From Methylotenera sp. (GTDB taxonomy: Bacteria > Pseudomonadota > Gammaproteobacteria > Burkholderiales > Methylophilaceae): 64,000 nt of DNA. Within the stretch, counting starts at the first letter, position 1. Each line of letters opens with the position of its first letter. This document shows, one piece after another, positions 9,944-19,172 of the stretch. The notes under the pieces are model-generated. The model saw only the letters and a program-made list of their open reading frames with translations. It was not told where the DNA came from and searched no databases. Both the position numbers and the translations under genes were made by a program. The DNA is taken from the NCBI GenBank assembly GCA_020622105.1, contig JAHRYP010000008.1:1-64000 (forward strand). The letters run 5' to 3'.

Positions 9944-12900
9944 TTACGCAAACTTATGTCTGTACGCCACAAAATACAGCAGCGGAATCACCATCAGTGT
10001 CAGCAGTGTTGACACAAAAATACCGAATATCAGTGAAATCGCCAGCCCGTTAAATATCGGGTCATCCAGAATAAAAAATGCGCCCAGCATGGCTGAAAAA
10101 GCCGTGAGCATAATCGGCTGCGCACGTGTAATGGCAGAGCTGACGACCGCTTCTTTAAATGGCTTGCCGGCTGCTACTTCAAGATTGATAAAGTCCACCA
10201 GCAAAATCGAGTTTCTGACGATAATACCGGCGAGCGCGATCATGCCGATCATCGAGGTCGCTGTAAATTGCGCACCTAACAGCGCATGGCCCGGCATCAC
10301 ACCGATAATCGTGAGCGGAATCGGCGCCATAATAATCAGCGGCGTCAGATACGAGCCGAACTGCGCTACTACCAGCAGATAAATCAATATCAGGCCAACC
10401 GCATATGCAGCGCCCATGTCACGGAAGGTTTCGTAAGTCACCTGCCATTCACCATCCCATTTGATGGCATAACCGCGCTGGTTATCAGTTGGCTGCTTGA
10501 TGAAATATTCGCTTAATTTACTTTCACCTGGCGCAGTTATTTCGCCCACGGCTTTACGCATGCTGAACAGGCCATACAACGGGCTATCCAGCTTGCCTGC
10601 CATGTCAGCAATGACGTAATTTACCGGCAACAGATCTTTATGATATATAGGCTGTTCGCGCAGGGTATTTTCAACCGTCACCAGTTCACGTATTGGCACC
10701 AGCTTGCCGCCAGCAGTGGCTACTGAAAGTTTGAGTAACGCTTCAATATCGCTTTGCGCTGCGACAGGTAAACGCAGCCGCGTTGCATTAGGATACTTGC
10801 TGGCATCATGCAGGTGAGTTACATCATCTCCCGCCAAACCGGCACGTAAAGCAGCAACTACCGCAGCTTGCGGCACGCCCAGCAGTGCAGCCTTTTTACG
10901 GTCTACAATCAACGCTATCTTTTGGGTATCGGCAATACCGCTATCATCGACATCAACAATACCTGCCGTGCCTTCGAACACTTGGCGCACCTGCCTTGCC
11001 AGTTTTAATCTATCAGCATCGTCTGGGCCGTAAACTTCTGCAACGATAGGTGAAATCACAGGCGGTCCGGGTGGCACTTCTACCACTTTCACATTAGCAC
11101 CAAAGGCTTTAGCAATTTGCTGCAAATGCGGCCTGACTCTGCCTGCGATGGCATGGCTCTGCTCGTCACGGTCATGTTTATCTACCAGATTCACCTGTAT
11201 ATCGCCCAATTCACCGCCGCTGCGCAAATAGTACTGACGCACGAGACCATTAAAATTAATTGGTGCCGCAAGGCCAACATAAGCCTGATAATTGGTCACT
11301 TCAGGCACGGTAGATAAATAGGCGGTCATGGCATGCAGTACGCTTGCCGTTTTTTCCGGCGGCGTTCCCGCTGGCATATCTACCACCACCTGAAACTCGG
11401 ATTTATTATCAAACGGTAGCATTTTCATCACGACCAGTTGCGCCACTGGCAGCACCAGTGAAATTACAATAAGACCGAGCACGGCAAAACTCAGTTTGCG
11501 TCGATTCTTTTTACCGGACTGCTCATCCAGGAACGGGGTAAACAGCTTTACGAATAAGGGCGCGATACGTTTAGTCAACGCATCTTCATGCTGTGCATGG
11601 CGCAGCCACAGATTAGACAGCCAAGGCGTGACCACAAAAGCCACTGCCAGCGAAATCAGCATGCCCATGCTGGCATTGATAGGAATCGGGCTCATGTATG
11701 GGCCCATCAAACCGCTCACAAATGCCATCGGCAGCAAGGCGGCAATCACGGTAAGCGTGGCTAATATGGTTGGGCCGCCAACTTCATCTACAGCAACTGG
11801 GATAATTTCTGTCAGGCTCGCATCAGGATTGAGCTTCATGTGGCGATGAATATTCTCCACTACGACAATCGCATCATCCACCAGAATGCCGATAGAGAAA
11901 ATCAGCGCAAACAATGACACGCGATTGAGCGTAAAACCCCATGCCCAGGACGCAAAAAGTGTGGCCGTCAAGGTTAGTATTACCGCGGTACCGACGATCA
12001 TCGCCTCACGACGGCCAAGCGCGACAAAAACGAGTAACACGACAGCCGAGGTTGCGAAGATCAGTTTCTGTATCAGCTTCTGCGCTTTTTCATTGGCGGT
12101 TTCACCATAGTTTCTGGTGATTTTTACTTCAACGTCCGCTGGAATCAGCACATTTCTCAGGCTATCAATCTGGCTGATAACTGCTTCAGCCACCTCTACC
12201 GCATTCTGACCTGGCTTCTTGGTTACACTGATGGTAACTGCCGGATGCTCCTGTTTACTACCGGCTTCACCGTACCATACATAACGCTCAGCTGGTGGCG
12301 GGCCATCAGTCACCTCAGCAACTTCACCCATGTAAACTGGCTGGCCATCATGCAGACCAACCACTAGCTCGGCTACTTCTTGCGCATCTGCCAGATATTT
12401 GCCGACTTCCACCGCGATTGCCTGATTATTGCTGATAACTTCGCCCAGCGGCGCGCCCATATTTGCTGACTGCAACGCCCTGCGCATGGCTTCAACCGTG
12501 ATATTGGCAGCTGCCATTTTTTCGGGATCGAGCATGATATTGACTGCACGGCCAGGCCCTCCATGCGTGACCACCTCACGTGTACCTTTTACATGTTTGA
12601 TCTCAGCTTCCAGCGCATGGGCTACACGCTCCAGCTCATACGCGCCCTGTTGCTGATTTTTTGTATATAAGGTAGCGGTGAGAATAGGCACATCGTCTAT
12701 GCCTTTAGGCTTAATGATAGGTTCACCCACGCCCAGATTTTTCGGCAGCCAGTCCTGATTAGATTGAATAGTGTTATAGAGCCGCACCAACGCCTCGGTG
12801 CGTGGTACACCCACCTCAAACTGCACCGTGATGATCGCCATGCCGGGGCGCGAAACCGAAGTAACGTGCTCCACATCGGCTATCTGCGATAGCACCTGCT

Positions 12901-13159
12901 CGGCAGGTACAGCAACCATCTGCTCTACATTTTTAGCTGAAGCACCTGGAAACGGAATCAGCACATTTGCCATCGTGACATTGATCTGCGGTTCTTCTTC
13001 ACGCGGCGTTACCAGCACTGCGAACAGGCCAAGCAGCATTGCCACCACCGCAATCAGCGGCGTGATCTGTGCAGTCAGGAAGTATCTGGCGATACGTCCT
13101 GAGACGCCTAATCCTTTAGTACTTAAGTCAGCTGAATTTTGTGTATTGTTATCATGCAT
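9944..13159 (-). CDS. RND-family efflux transporter permease (AcrB/MexB superfamily)
   Basis: A 1071-residue inner-membrane pump with the RND architecture: TM1 near residue 30, a large periplasmic loop, TM2-TM6, a second loop and TM7-TM12. The proton-relay motif GILVDDAIVVVENIHRH in TM4 contains the essential Asp pair, and GPYMSPIPINASMGMLISL marks TM6. The N-terminal TPREEEPQINV segment is typical of a subfamily found with short adaptors rather than of classic AcrB. The substrate is not predictable from sequence; position in an operon with sqr and an ArsR regulator suggests sulfur-stress, metal or small-molecule export. The gene follows its adaptor by 27 bases. I saw no frame disruption. Confidence 0.93.
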   Translation of the reverse strand: MHDNNTQNSADLSTKGLGVSGRIARYFLTAQITPLIAVVAMLLGLFAVLVTPREEEPQINVTMANVLIPFPGASAKNVEQMVAVPAEQVLSQIADVEHVTSVSRPGMAIITVQFEVGVPRTEALVRLYNTIQSNQDWLPKNLGVGEPIIKPKGIDDVPILTATLYTKNQQQGAYELERVAHALEAEIKHVKGTREVVTHGGPGRAVNIMLDPEKMAAANITVEAMRRALQSANMGAPLGEVISNNQAIAVEVGKYLADAQEVAELVVGLHDGQPVYMGEVAEVTDGPPPAERYVWYGEAGSKQEHPAVTISVTKKPGQNAVEVAEAVISQIDSLRNVLIPADVEVKITRNYGETANEKAQKLIQKLIFATSAVVLLVFVALGRREAMIVGTAVILTLTATLFASWAWGFTLNRVSLFALIFSIGILVDDAIVVVENIHRHMKLNPDASLTEIIPVAVDEVGGPTILATLTVIAALLPMAFVSGLMGPYMSPIPINASMGMLISLAVAFVVTPWLSNLWLRHAQHEDALTKRIAPLFVKLFTPFLDEQSGKKNRRKLSFAVLGLIVISLVLPVAQLVVMKMLPFDNKSEFQVVVDMPAGTPPEKTASVLHAMTAYLSTVPEVTNYQAYVGLAAPINFNGLVRQYYLRSGGELGDIQVNLVDKHDRDEQSHAIAGRVRPHLQQIAKAFGANVKVVEVPPGPPVISPIVAEVYGPDDADRLKLARQVRQVFEGTAGIVDVDDSGIADTQKIALIVDRKKAALLGVPQAAVVAALRAGLAGDDVTHLHDASKYPNATRLRLPVAAQSDIEALLKLSVATAGGKLVPIRELVTVENTLREQPIYHKDLLPVNYVIADMAGKLDSPLYGLFSMRKAVGEITAPGESKLSEYFIKQPTDNQRGYAIKWDGEWQVTYETFRDMGAAYAVGLILIYLLVVAQFGSYLTPLIIMAPIPLTIIGVMPGHALLGAQFTATSMIGMIALAGIIVRNSILLVDFINLEVAAGKPFKEAVVSSAITRAQPIMLTAFSAMLGAFFILDDPIFNGLAISLIFGIFVSTLLTLMVIPLLYFVAYRHKFA

Positions 13160-13186
13160 TTTTATAGGCTCTATCGCTTATATTTT

Positions 13187-14260
13187 TTATTTCTTCAGGA
13201 GTTTTTTCGTTTGAAAGTTCGCTGCCGCAATCGGGCTTAGTGCAATCTTTTCACCTGAATACAAGCCAGCAAAAATCTCTATATTATCGCCCTGCTGGCG
13301 CCCGACTCTCACCTGACGTAGCTGTGGTTCACCTTGTGCATTTACCACATACACTGCCATTAACTCACTGCGCTTAATAACAGCGTGTGACGGAATAAAA
13401 ATCTTATTATTTAGCTTGCCAGAGGTAGTTGGCAACTGCGCACGCGCGAACATGCCCGGGCTCACGCTGCTCAAATTTTGCGGTAACAGTAAACGTACTT
13501 TGACGCTGTTGGTTACTGCATCCGCGGTCGGCAGGACGGTGATTTTAGACACAGTCACACTGCGCTCAGCTTCTGCTGCAGCAGGGATGATGACCTTGAT
13601 ATTACTACCAGCTTTAATACTCGCTATCTGGCTTTGCGGCACGTTCACCACGGCACGCATTTCCTTAGGGTCATACAGCGCAAGTAATGGTTTACCCGGC
13701 ATCGCCATGTCGCCTTGCTCAGTCATGACTTCTGCTATGACGCCTGCATATGGTGCAGTGACTATGTGCAAGCCACTTTGTACATTTGCCATACCAGTTT
13801 GTGCGAGTTCGGCCTTAGTCTGCGCTTCTGCTGTTTTGTAGTCTGATTCTGCGCGCTCTAGCGCTGCCTGACTGATGTATAGTTTTTCATGCAGACGTTT
13901 TTTACGCTCATATTCCTGACGAGCTGCACTCAGTTGTGCTCGCGCTGCCCCAACCTGCGCCTGATTAGCAACCGCCTGCTGATTTGCGATACGCGTATCA
14001 ATACGCGCCAGAACTTGGCCAGCTTTTACCTGATCACCGGTTTTTACATTTAAAACAGTAATGCTGCCGGATACCTGCGGTGCCAGTAAACTGCCTTTCA
14101 CCGCTTCAATCGAGCCTTCTACCGTAATGAACTGCTCTGCGTTTGATTGTGCAACCGTGAAGGTTTGCAAAGTCTCGGCTTCAGCATTCATGCCATAACC
14201 TGCCAAGTAAAATGCAACCAGTGCTAACTTAAATGATGTGAACTTGAATAAGTGGGTCAA
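13187..14260 (-). CDS. RND efflux periplasmic adaptor (membrane fusion protein, HlyD/AcrA family)
   Basis: A 357-residue adaptor linking the RND pump to a TolC channel. After a signal sequence (KLALVAFYLAGYGMNAEAE) comes a split lipoyl domain (GSITVLNVKTGDQVKAGQVLARID and GLHIVTAPYAGVIAEVMTEQGD), an alpha-helical hairpin between them rich in Ala, Gln and Glu, and a beta-barrel with DPKEMRAVVNVPQSQ. I chose the TTG at 14260 because AAGGAAG lies about eight bases upstream; a GTG at 14311 sits inside the promoter and is unlikely. It is the first gene of the operon, so its 5' region carries the controlling promoter and palindrome. Confidence 0.88.
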   Translation of the reverse strand: MTHLFKFTSFKLALVAFYLAGYGMNAEAETLQTFTVAQSNAEQFITVEGSIEAVKGSLLAPQVSGSITVLNVKTGDQVKAGQVLARIDTRIANQQAVANQAQVGAARAQLSAARQEYERKKRLHEKLYISQAALERAESDYKTAEAQTKAELAQTGMANVQSGLHIVTAPYAGVIAEVMTEQGDMAMPGKPLLALYDPKEMRAVVNVPQSQIASIKAGSNIKVIIPAAAEAERSVTVSKITVLPTADAVTNSVKVRLLLPQNLSSVSPGMFARAQLPTTSGKLNNKIFIPSHAVIKRSELMAVYVVNAQGEPQLRQVRVGRQQGDNIEIFAGLYSGEKIALSPIAAANFQTKKLLKK

Positions 14261-14309
14261 AACAATTCTTCCTTTAAGAAAATATTGTTGTTTATTAATA
14301 TTTACTTGC

Positions 14310-14338
14310 ACTATATAGCTATATAGTTATATAGTCAA
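14310..14338 (-). promoter_or_regulatory. Promoter of the RND-sqr operon with a perfect 18-bp palindrome over the -10 and spacer
   Basis: On the minus strand, TTGACT (14333-14338) and TATAGT (14310-14315) are separated by exactly 17 bases, a near-consensus sigma-70 promoter for the adaptor gene. ACTATATAGCTATATAGT at 14310-14327 is a perfect palindrome covering the -10 and most of the spacer, and a further TATATAG half-repeat follows. This is a classic repressor position; the divergent ArsR-type regulator is the obvious candidate ligand. Binding is inferred, not shown. Confidence 0.7.
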
Positions 14339-14344
14339 CCTATC

Positions 14345-14366
14345 ATATTGCTGTATAATGCAATAT
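14345..14366 (+). promoter_or_regulatory. ArsR-gene promoter -10 within a 7-8-7 inverted repeat
   Basis: ATATTGC (14345-14351) and GCAATAT (14360-14366) form a perfect inverted repeat around TGTATAAT, which contains a consensus -10 TATAAT (14354-14359) reading toward the regulator gene. The arrangement suggests autoregulation. The repeat differs in sequence from the palindrome at 14310-14327, so one of the two may serve a different factor. Confidence 0.55.
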
Positions 14367-14383
14367 TGAAAAGTTAATAATCC

Positions 14384-14785
14384 ATGGAATTGAATATGAG
14401 TGTATTGAATGACCGCTCACTCGAGTATGTAGCAAAATATTTTAAGGCGCTGGCCGAGCCAATGCGTCTCAAAGTATTGAATGCGCTGCGTGACGGGGAA
14501 AAAAATGTAGGGCAACTGACGGAGATATCAGGCTGCACACAAGCCAATGTTTCAAAACATTTATCTCTGCTTAGCCAGTACGATATGGTCAAGCGTGAGT
14601 CACGCGGCAACTGTGTGTTTTATAGCATTGCAGACCCAAGCATCTATGAACTTTGTGACCTCGTTTGCGGCCAGATTGCAAAACGCATGATTGCGGAAGA
14701 TGACATCAAGAGAATGTTTATTGAAGCAGACAAACTGCAAACACAGAATCTGCAGTTAATAGAAAAAAAACTTAAGGTGGGTTAA
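14384..14785 (+). CDS. ArsR/SmtB-family winged-helix repressor
   Basis: A 133-residue DNA-binding regulator: residues 12-90 form the ArsR winged helix (FKALAEPMRLKVLNAL, then recognition helix CTQANVSKHLSLLSQYDMV and wing RESRGNCVFYSI). The metal-site ELCVC box of ArsR is replaced by KNVGQL, so a classical arsenite site is absent. Cysteines are C51, C77, C91 and C95; the C77/C91/C95 group near the wing and the dimer helix could form a thiol/persulfide switch as in BigR/SqrR, although positions do not match those proteins exactly. The ATG at 14396 (M5), preceded by GGA, is an equally plausible start. It is divergent from the RND-sqr operon and probably represses it. Confidence 0.82.
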   Translation: MELNMSVLNDRSLEYVAKYFKALAEPMRLKVLNALRDGEKNVGQLTEISGCTQANVSKHLSLLSQYDMVKRESRGNCVFYSIADPSIYELCDLVCGQIAKRMIAEDDIKRMFIEADKLQTQNLQLIEKKLKVG

Positions 14786-14797
14786 AACAGATTATTG

Positions 14798-15601
14798 TTA
14801 CAGCAAAGAAAACAGCATTTTTACACTCAATAGCAGTAACAACACACCAAAAATCTTCTTCAGTGTCTGCACCGGCAAAGTCTGTGTGAGCTTAGCCCCG
14901 ATCGGCGCAGTAAAAAAACTTGGAATAGTCACCAGCACTACTGCTGGCAAATAAATAAATCCAAACGTATATTCAGGATTTATACTATCTGCCGCAAAAC
15001 CGTTTATCAAATAACCGAGGGTGCCGCCAACAGCGATTGGAAAACCAAGTGCCGCAGAAGTACCAATCGCTTTGCGAATATCAACATTACGCCAAGTCAG
15101 GTAAGGCACCGTCAGTGAACCGCCGCCGATAGACACCAATGCAGAGATTGCGCCGATACCCAATGCAACCAGACTCAATTCGACTTTACCGGCATTAGCA
15201 CCGGATGCCTGAACCTTTTTGCTGCGAAACATTTGCGATGCCACATAAGCCATAAACACAGAAAAGAATATTGCCAGGCTTTTAGAACTAATTTGCGCCG
15301 CGATGAATGTCGCCAGAAAAGTACCCAGTACAATAGCAGGCGCCATCGTTTTCACCAACTGCCAGATCACCGCACCATTAACATGGTGCGCACGCAGACT
15401 AGAAAATGAAGTCACCATGATACAAGCCATGGAAGACCCTAGCGCAATATGCACCACATTATCCATAGCAAAGCCCTGATAGATGAATATCGAAGTCAGC
15501 ACCGGCACCAGTATGCCGCCACCGCCTATGCCTAGCAATCCTGCCATCAAGCCCACAAATGCGCCTAATGTCAGAAATACAAGAATCAATTCAACGCTCA
15601 T
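14798..15601 (-). CDS. TauE/SafE-family sulfite/sulfonate exporter-like permease
   Basis: A 267-residue membrane protein with about eight helices. It shows the duplicated family motif: LGIGGGGILVPVLT in the first half and VSIGGGSLTVPYLTW in the second, each preceding a helix break. Members export sulfite, sulfoacetate or other organosulfur anions, or transport thiosulfate. The ATG at 15601 is chosen for an AGGG about eight bases upstream. It converges on the ArsR gene with only 12 bases between the stops and lies downstream of cysK on the same strand, in line with the sulfur theme of the region. The substrate cannot be assigned from sequence. Confidence 0.87.
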   Translation of the reverse strand: MSVELILVFLTLGAFVGLMAGLLGIGGGGILVPVLTSIFIYQGFAMDNVVHIALGSSMACIMVTSFSSLRAHHVNGAVIWQLVKTMAPAIVLGTFLATFIAAQISSKSLAIFFSVFMAYVASQMFRSKKVQASGANAGKVELSLVALGIGAISALVSIGGGSLTVPYLTWRNVDIRKAIGTSAALGFPIAVGGTLGYLINGFAADSINPEYTFGFIYLPAVVLVTIPSFFTAPIGAKLTQTLPVQTLKKIFGVLLLLLSVKMLFSLL

Positions 15602-15688
15602 CACAATACCCTGATATAGAAAATACAAAACCACGCCAGCTTACACCAAGCTGCGTGGTTAGCATTCATAAAGCAGACACTAAATAAA

Positions 15689-16666
15689 TTAAACGGCAAT
15701 GCCCTGCGCGTCAAATAGACCTTCAAACAGTATCGAGCTCAAATAGCGCTCACCAGAATCAGGGAGAATTACTACGATGGTTTTACCAGCATTTTCAGGT
15801 CGCTTGGCATAGCGCACTGCAACCGCAACCGCTGCGCCACAGGAAATACCAGAGAGCATACCTTCCTCACGTGCTAGCCGCTGAGCATAAAGAATAGCTT
15901 CTTCATTAGTCACCTGAGCGATGTCATCAACAACCGACAAATCCAGTGTATCCGGCACAAAACCGGCACCTATACCCTGAATTTTATGCGGGGCAGGCTT
16001 CAACTCTTCACCCGCACGTTTCTGGCTTAATACCGGGCTGGCGGCAGGTTCTACCGCAACAGTCAGCACTTGCTTGCCTTTGGTATTTTTAAGATAGCGA
16101 GAAACACCGGTAATGGTGCCGCCAGTGCCTACACCAGCAACAAAGATGTCGATATTACCATCGGTCGCATCCCAGATTTCAGGTCCGGTAGTTTTTTCAT
16201 GAATCGCCGGGTTGGCCGGGTTTTTGAATTGCTGCAGCAGCACATAACGACTGGGATCAGAAGCTGCGATTTCCTCAGCTTTAGCAATCGCACCAGTCAT
16301 GCCTTTGGCGCCTTCAGTCAGCACCAGCTTCGCCCCATAAGCGATCAGCAGCTTGCGGCGTTCAATGCTCATGGTTTCCGGCATGGTCAGTGTAAGCGGA
16401 ATGCCGCGCGCGGCAGCGACAAAAGCGAGTGCGATACCGGTATTGCCGCTGGTAGGTTCGACGATTTCCTTACCTGAGCCTAACAAACCGCGCTGTTCAG
16501 CATCCCATATCATGGCAGCGCCTATGCGGCACTTCACCGAGTACGCAGGGTTGCGGCCTTCTATCTTGGCCAGCACGGTGGCTTGAGCGCCATCGGTAAT
16601 ACGATTTAATTTAACTAGCGGTGTATTGCCAATAGATTGAGCGTTATCTTGAAACCAGTTTGACAT
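15689..16666 (-). CDS. cysK: Cysteine synthase A (O-acetylserine sulfhydrylase)
   Basis: A 325-residue PLP enzyme that replaces the acetyl group of O-acetylserine with sulfide to make cysteine. K45 in [11 protein letters not shown] is the Schiff-base lysine, [13 protein letters not shown] is the substrate loop, [13 protein letters not shown] binds the PLP phosphate and the C-terminal [11 protein letters not shown] is conserved. The SVKCRIG variant and length favour CysK over CysM. An AAGGAAC site lies before the ATG. Its partner serine acetyltransferase is 4 kb away at 21016. Its position beside sqr, TauE and the isc operon makes it a sink for sulfide inside this sulfur-rich region. Confidence 0.93.
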   Translation of the reverse strand: MSNWFQDNAQSIGNTPLVKLNRITDGAQATVLAKIEGRNPAYSVKCRIGAAMIWDAEQRGLLGSGKEIVEPTSGNTGIALAFVAAARGIPLTLTMPETMSIERRKLLIAYGAKLVLTEGAKGMTGAIAKAEEIAASDPSRYVLLQQFKNPANPAIHEKTTGPEIWDATDGNIDIFVAGVGTGGTITGVSRYLKNTKGKQVLTVAVEPAASPVLSQKRAGEELKPAPHKIQGIGAGFVPDTLDLSVVDDIAQVTNEEAILYAQRLAREEGMLSGISCGAAVAVAVRYAKRPENAGKTIVVILPDSGERYLSSILFEGLFDAQGIAV

Positions 16667-16838
16667 GAGTGTTCCTTTTCAACTTAACTTTTGCCTAATC
16701 AAATAATAGTTTGGCTAGGAATATTTGACTAGGAAGAGAATAATACTCTACCAAAAATTGCAGTAGTCAAATAATAACTATTAGCTATTTATAAAGCACA
16801 AAAAGTAATTAGGCCGCCATGCCAAATGCTTTAATTTT

Positions 16839-18866
16839 CTACTCGACTGGATTTTCTGGATTCTTAATTTTTTTGGGAGGCAAAATAAACTCTCCCGGAT
16901 GCTGATTTAGCCGAGTAGCCAAACTCATAATCAGTGAGCGCCACTGATTAAAACGTACCTTACGTGACTTCATCGCCACATATAACGCCAAGCCAAAACT
17001 GACCGCAAGGTTAATAAAGCCTATCAGTGCCAAACCCAAAGCAGCATAAGCCGCAGCCTGCCAGCTAAGCATGAAATCCAGACTGAAACTGGCAAAGCCA
17101 ACAAACGCAGATGAGAAGGTAATATGGCGTATATCAATCGGCAAACCGAGCAATATACCAAGCCCGCTCATGCCGCCAAGCAAACAGCCAAAGTAGAAGT
17201 TACCCGCCAGCGCACCCAGATTATTCTCTATGTAATTAGCAACGCGCTCTAAACGCGGAATACCCAGTAGCTTCTGCAACCACTTAACAGCACGTAACCG
17301 TTGTGGAATTTTGTTGTACACCGCCAAATTGTCATGATAACCGGCGATCAAGCCTGATAGGAACAAACACACGCCTGCCACAGCCGCATAAATCAATGAA
17401 CCGCTATAAACAGGGTCAATAATTGCCAATAACTGATGGGCTTTATCCGGCGTAACAAAATGCTGCCCACTGTATTGAAGTATAGCCCACGCCAAAAATA
17501 TCGCCATAGGGATCACGATCACCACATTACCCAAAATAGCGACAAGCTGACTGCGCATGGTATTGGCAATCATAGCCACCAGATTATCCATCTCTTTGGA
17601 TTTGGTATCAGAGGCATTATCAATAGTTGCCGCAATCGCAGCGGCCGTCATCGCCGGCTGTTTAGTGGCAACGGTAAAATGCAAAATATGGATCAGAATA
17701 AAACCGAGTCCATAATTCAGGCTGAATACAATCGCTTCAGTCAGTGGTGCCAGATGCTGCTTGGCAAAAATAAGTTTCAACATTGCCATGATTGCAATGA
17801 TCACACCTGCGCCCATTGCTGAGCGCATCAAGGCATAGTATTCACTGCGATTTTCAGTGATGTAGTGTTCACCAGTGCGGCTGGCATTCTCAGTCACGCG
17901 CACCGCCATCAATTCCATGTTTTCGCGCCAGTGTTCATGTAGATCGTTCTTGTGACACTCGCTATAAACTAGCGCCTTAAACAATCTGACTATTTCAATA
18001 TCGGCAGATTGTCCATGCTGAAAGTGATGCAGAATATTCAACAGCTCTTCCAAACGTGACACCTGCTGCAGCATACGTTGCAGCAGCTGAGTGAGATTGA
18101 TACTAGTTCCGGTTTGTGCACTGTTACGTCTGATTTTCGCTATGATCGCCTTGCATTGATCAAGCATCACCAGAATGTGCTTGATATCAATCTCCCCAGC
18201 CTGATAAGTAAGATCAGCCTGCTCCTTAAAGACTTGCGCTAACTCACTTTGCTGTATCACAAAGGGCGAGCTGTGCTGCTCAAGCTCAGGATAATTACGC
18301 AACAACTCCGGCTCCAGCCCAAGCGCAGCAATACGGTAAGACAACACCTGCGAAGCTGAAAATAAATTTTGCTGGCAAGTGTCAGTGAGCGTTTTATCAG
18401 CCAAATCGAAACGCATGGCTTGAATCAGTTGTGCCCATACCTCATCTGGCACGGCTGTCACCCACTGCTCGTCGCTTGTTTTGGTGAAAAACAAACTGAA
18501 TAAATCGATCAGATAATCTCTATTGATAGCATCTGGCAACAGCTTGTGCGAGAGGCGTCTGCGCATTTCAGAAAAGAAGCCGGTAAATACAGAGTGGCGT
18601 GAGATTAAAAACAAGGTAATCGGTTTACTCTCGCTTAATAATTGCAAAACTGTTTCGCGCAGCAATTGCGCTTTTTGCGGATCTGTCGTGAGTAAGTAGC
18701 AAAGCGCCTGAATCGCTTTTATCGCAAGCTCGGTTTGATCTGGTTTAGCCGGCCTGATTTCGGCAATAAGGTCAGTAATTAATTGTTGTGCATAATCTTG
18801 CTGCTGTGCGCATTGCTCAAACACCTGCTCCATACCATTCGAATTCTGACTCGCGTTTTTTTTCAT
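16839..18866 (-). CDS. Gcr-like membrane protein annotated in databases as site-specific recombinase family
   Basis: A 675-residue protein with a roughly 340-residue soluble, helical N-terminal half (many Gln/Leu-rich heptads, for example INLTQLLQRMLQQVSRLEELLNIL) followed by about six transmembrane helices and a basic, proline-containing C-terminus. The layout and motifs such as NNLGALAGNFYFGCLLGG match the family named after the Neisseria gene-conversion protein Gcr. Despite that name, I see no tyrosine- or serine-recombinase catalytic motif, and the membrane architecture argues against a conventional recombinase. It stands alone, with a gap of over 170 bases to cysK and about 300 to suhB. 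True function unknown. Confidence 0.75.
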   Translation of the reverse strand: MKKNASQNSNGMEQVFEQCAQQQDYAQQLITDLIAEIRPAKPDQTELAIKAIQALCYLLTTDPQKAQLLRETVLQLLSESKPITLFLISRHSVFTGFFSEMRRRLSHKLLPDAINRDYLIDLFSLFFTKTSDEQWVTAVPDEVWAQLIQAMRFDLADKTLTDTCQQNLFSASQVLSYRIAALGLEPELLRNYPELEQHSSPFVIQQSELAQVFKEQADLTYQAGEIDIKHILVMLDQCKAIIAKIRRNSAQTGTSINLTQLLQRMLQQVSRLEELLNILHHFQHGQSADIEIVRLFKALVYSECHKNDLHEHWRENMELMAVRVTENASRTGEHYITENRSEYYALMRSAMGAGVIIAIMAMLKLIFAKQHLAPLTEAIVFSLNYGLGFILIHILHFTVATKQPAMTAAAIAATIDNASDTKSKEMDNLVAMIANTMRSQLVAILGNVVIVIPMAIFLAWAILQYSGQHFVTPDKAHQLLAIIDPVYSGSLIYAAVAGVCLFLSGLIAGYHDNLAVYNKIPQRLRAVKWLQKLLGIPRLERVANYIENNLGALAGNFYFGCLLGGMSGLGILLGLPIDIRHITFSSAFVGFASFSLDFMLSWQAAAYAALGLALIGFINLAVSFGLALYVAMKSRKVRFNQWRSLIMSLATRLNQHPGEFILPPKKIKNPENPVE

Positions 18867-19082
18867 ATTTTAAGTATGTTTCCAAAATCTGTTGCTGTGT
18901 GATGGTGATACCTGATCAGGCTATTTAGTAAATCTGATTTAATCAGATTATCAAAGAAGATAAAAAGTTTAATGCAATGCCAAGCAAACCATAACCGTAA
19001 GTAAGGCTGCAAGTTTAACTACTAGAAGTAGCATCCGCCACTGAGGGGCAGATGCTGATTTGAATATAATTAAAGTTAATTG

Positions 19083-19114
19083 AATCAATTGCTCACAAAG
19101 GGAAGCAATTGATT
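19083..19114 (-). terminator. Stem-loop downstream of suhB
   Basis: AATCAATTGCT (19083-19093) pairs perfectly with AGCAATTGATT (19104-19114) around a 10-base loop. It lies about 60 bases beyond the suhB stop. The stem is AT-rich and is followed on the minus strand by CAATTAACTTTAATT, not a clean U-run, so termination would be moderate. Confidence 0.4.
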
Positions 19115-19127
19115 TTTCGTAAAGCTT

Positions 19128-19153
19128 TCATTGCGAGCGAAGCGCGGCAATGA
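19128..19153. repeat. REP-like small palindrome
   Basis: TCATTGC (19128-19134) and GCAATGA (19147-19153) flank GAGCGAAGCGCG, a short GC-rich hairpin. It resembles the ATTGCGAGCGAAGCGAAGCAAT palindromes that are scattered through many bacterial genomes. It is the only copy I noticed in this window, so membership of a genomic repeat family is from general knowledge. Confidence 0.5.
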
Positions 19154-19172
19154 TGATTAAGTATGTACTTAA

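Larger units (their letters stand above)
18867..19172. other. Non-coding gap between the Gcr-like gene and suhB
   Basis: No open frame with a start and ribosome site is seen here. The stretch holds the upstream region of the Gcr-like gene, which is AT-rich and includes a TGATTTAATCAGATTA dyad around 18937-18952. It also holds two stem-loops near suhB that are listed separately. Confidence 0.6.

Noticed and set aside
11496-11849. Long open frames antisense to the RND pump gene (also 9395-9655 and 12798-13214)
   Set aside because: Low-complexity Ser/Ala-rich translations lying fully within a well-conserved gene on the other strand; shadow frames.
14384-14785. Classical arsenite-sensing ArsR
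   Set aside because: The ELCVC metal box is absent (KNVGQL instead), and no arsB/acr3 is nearby; the arsC-like gene is 21 kb away.
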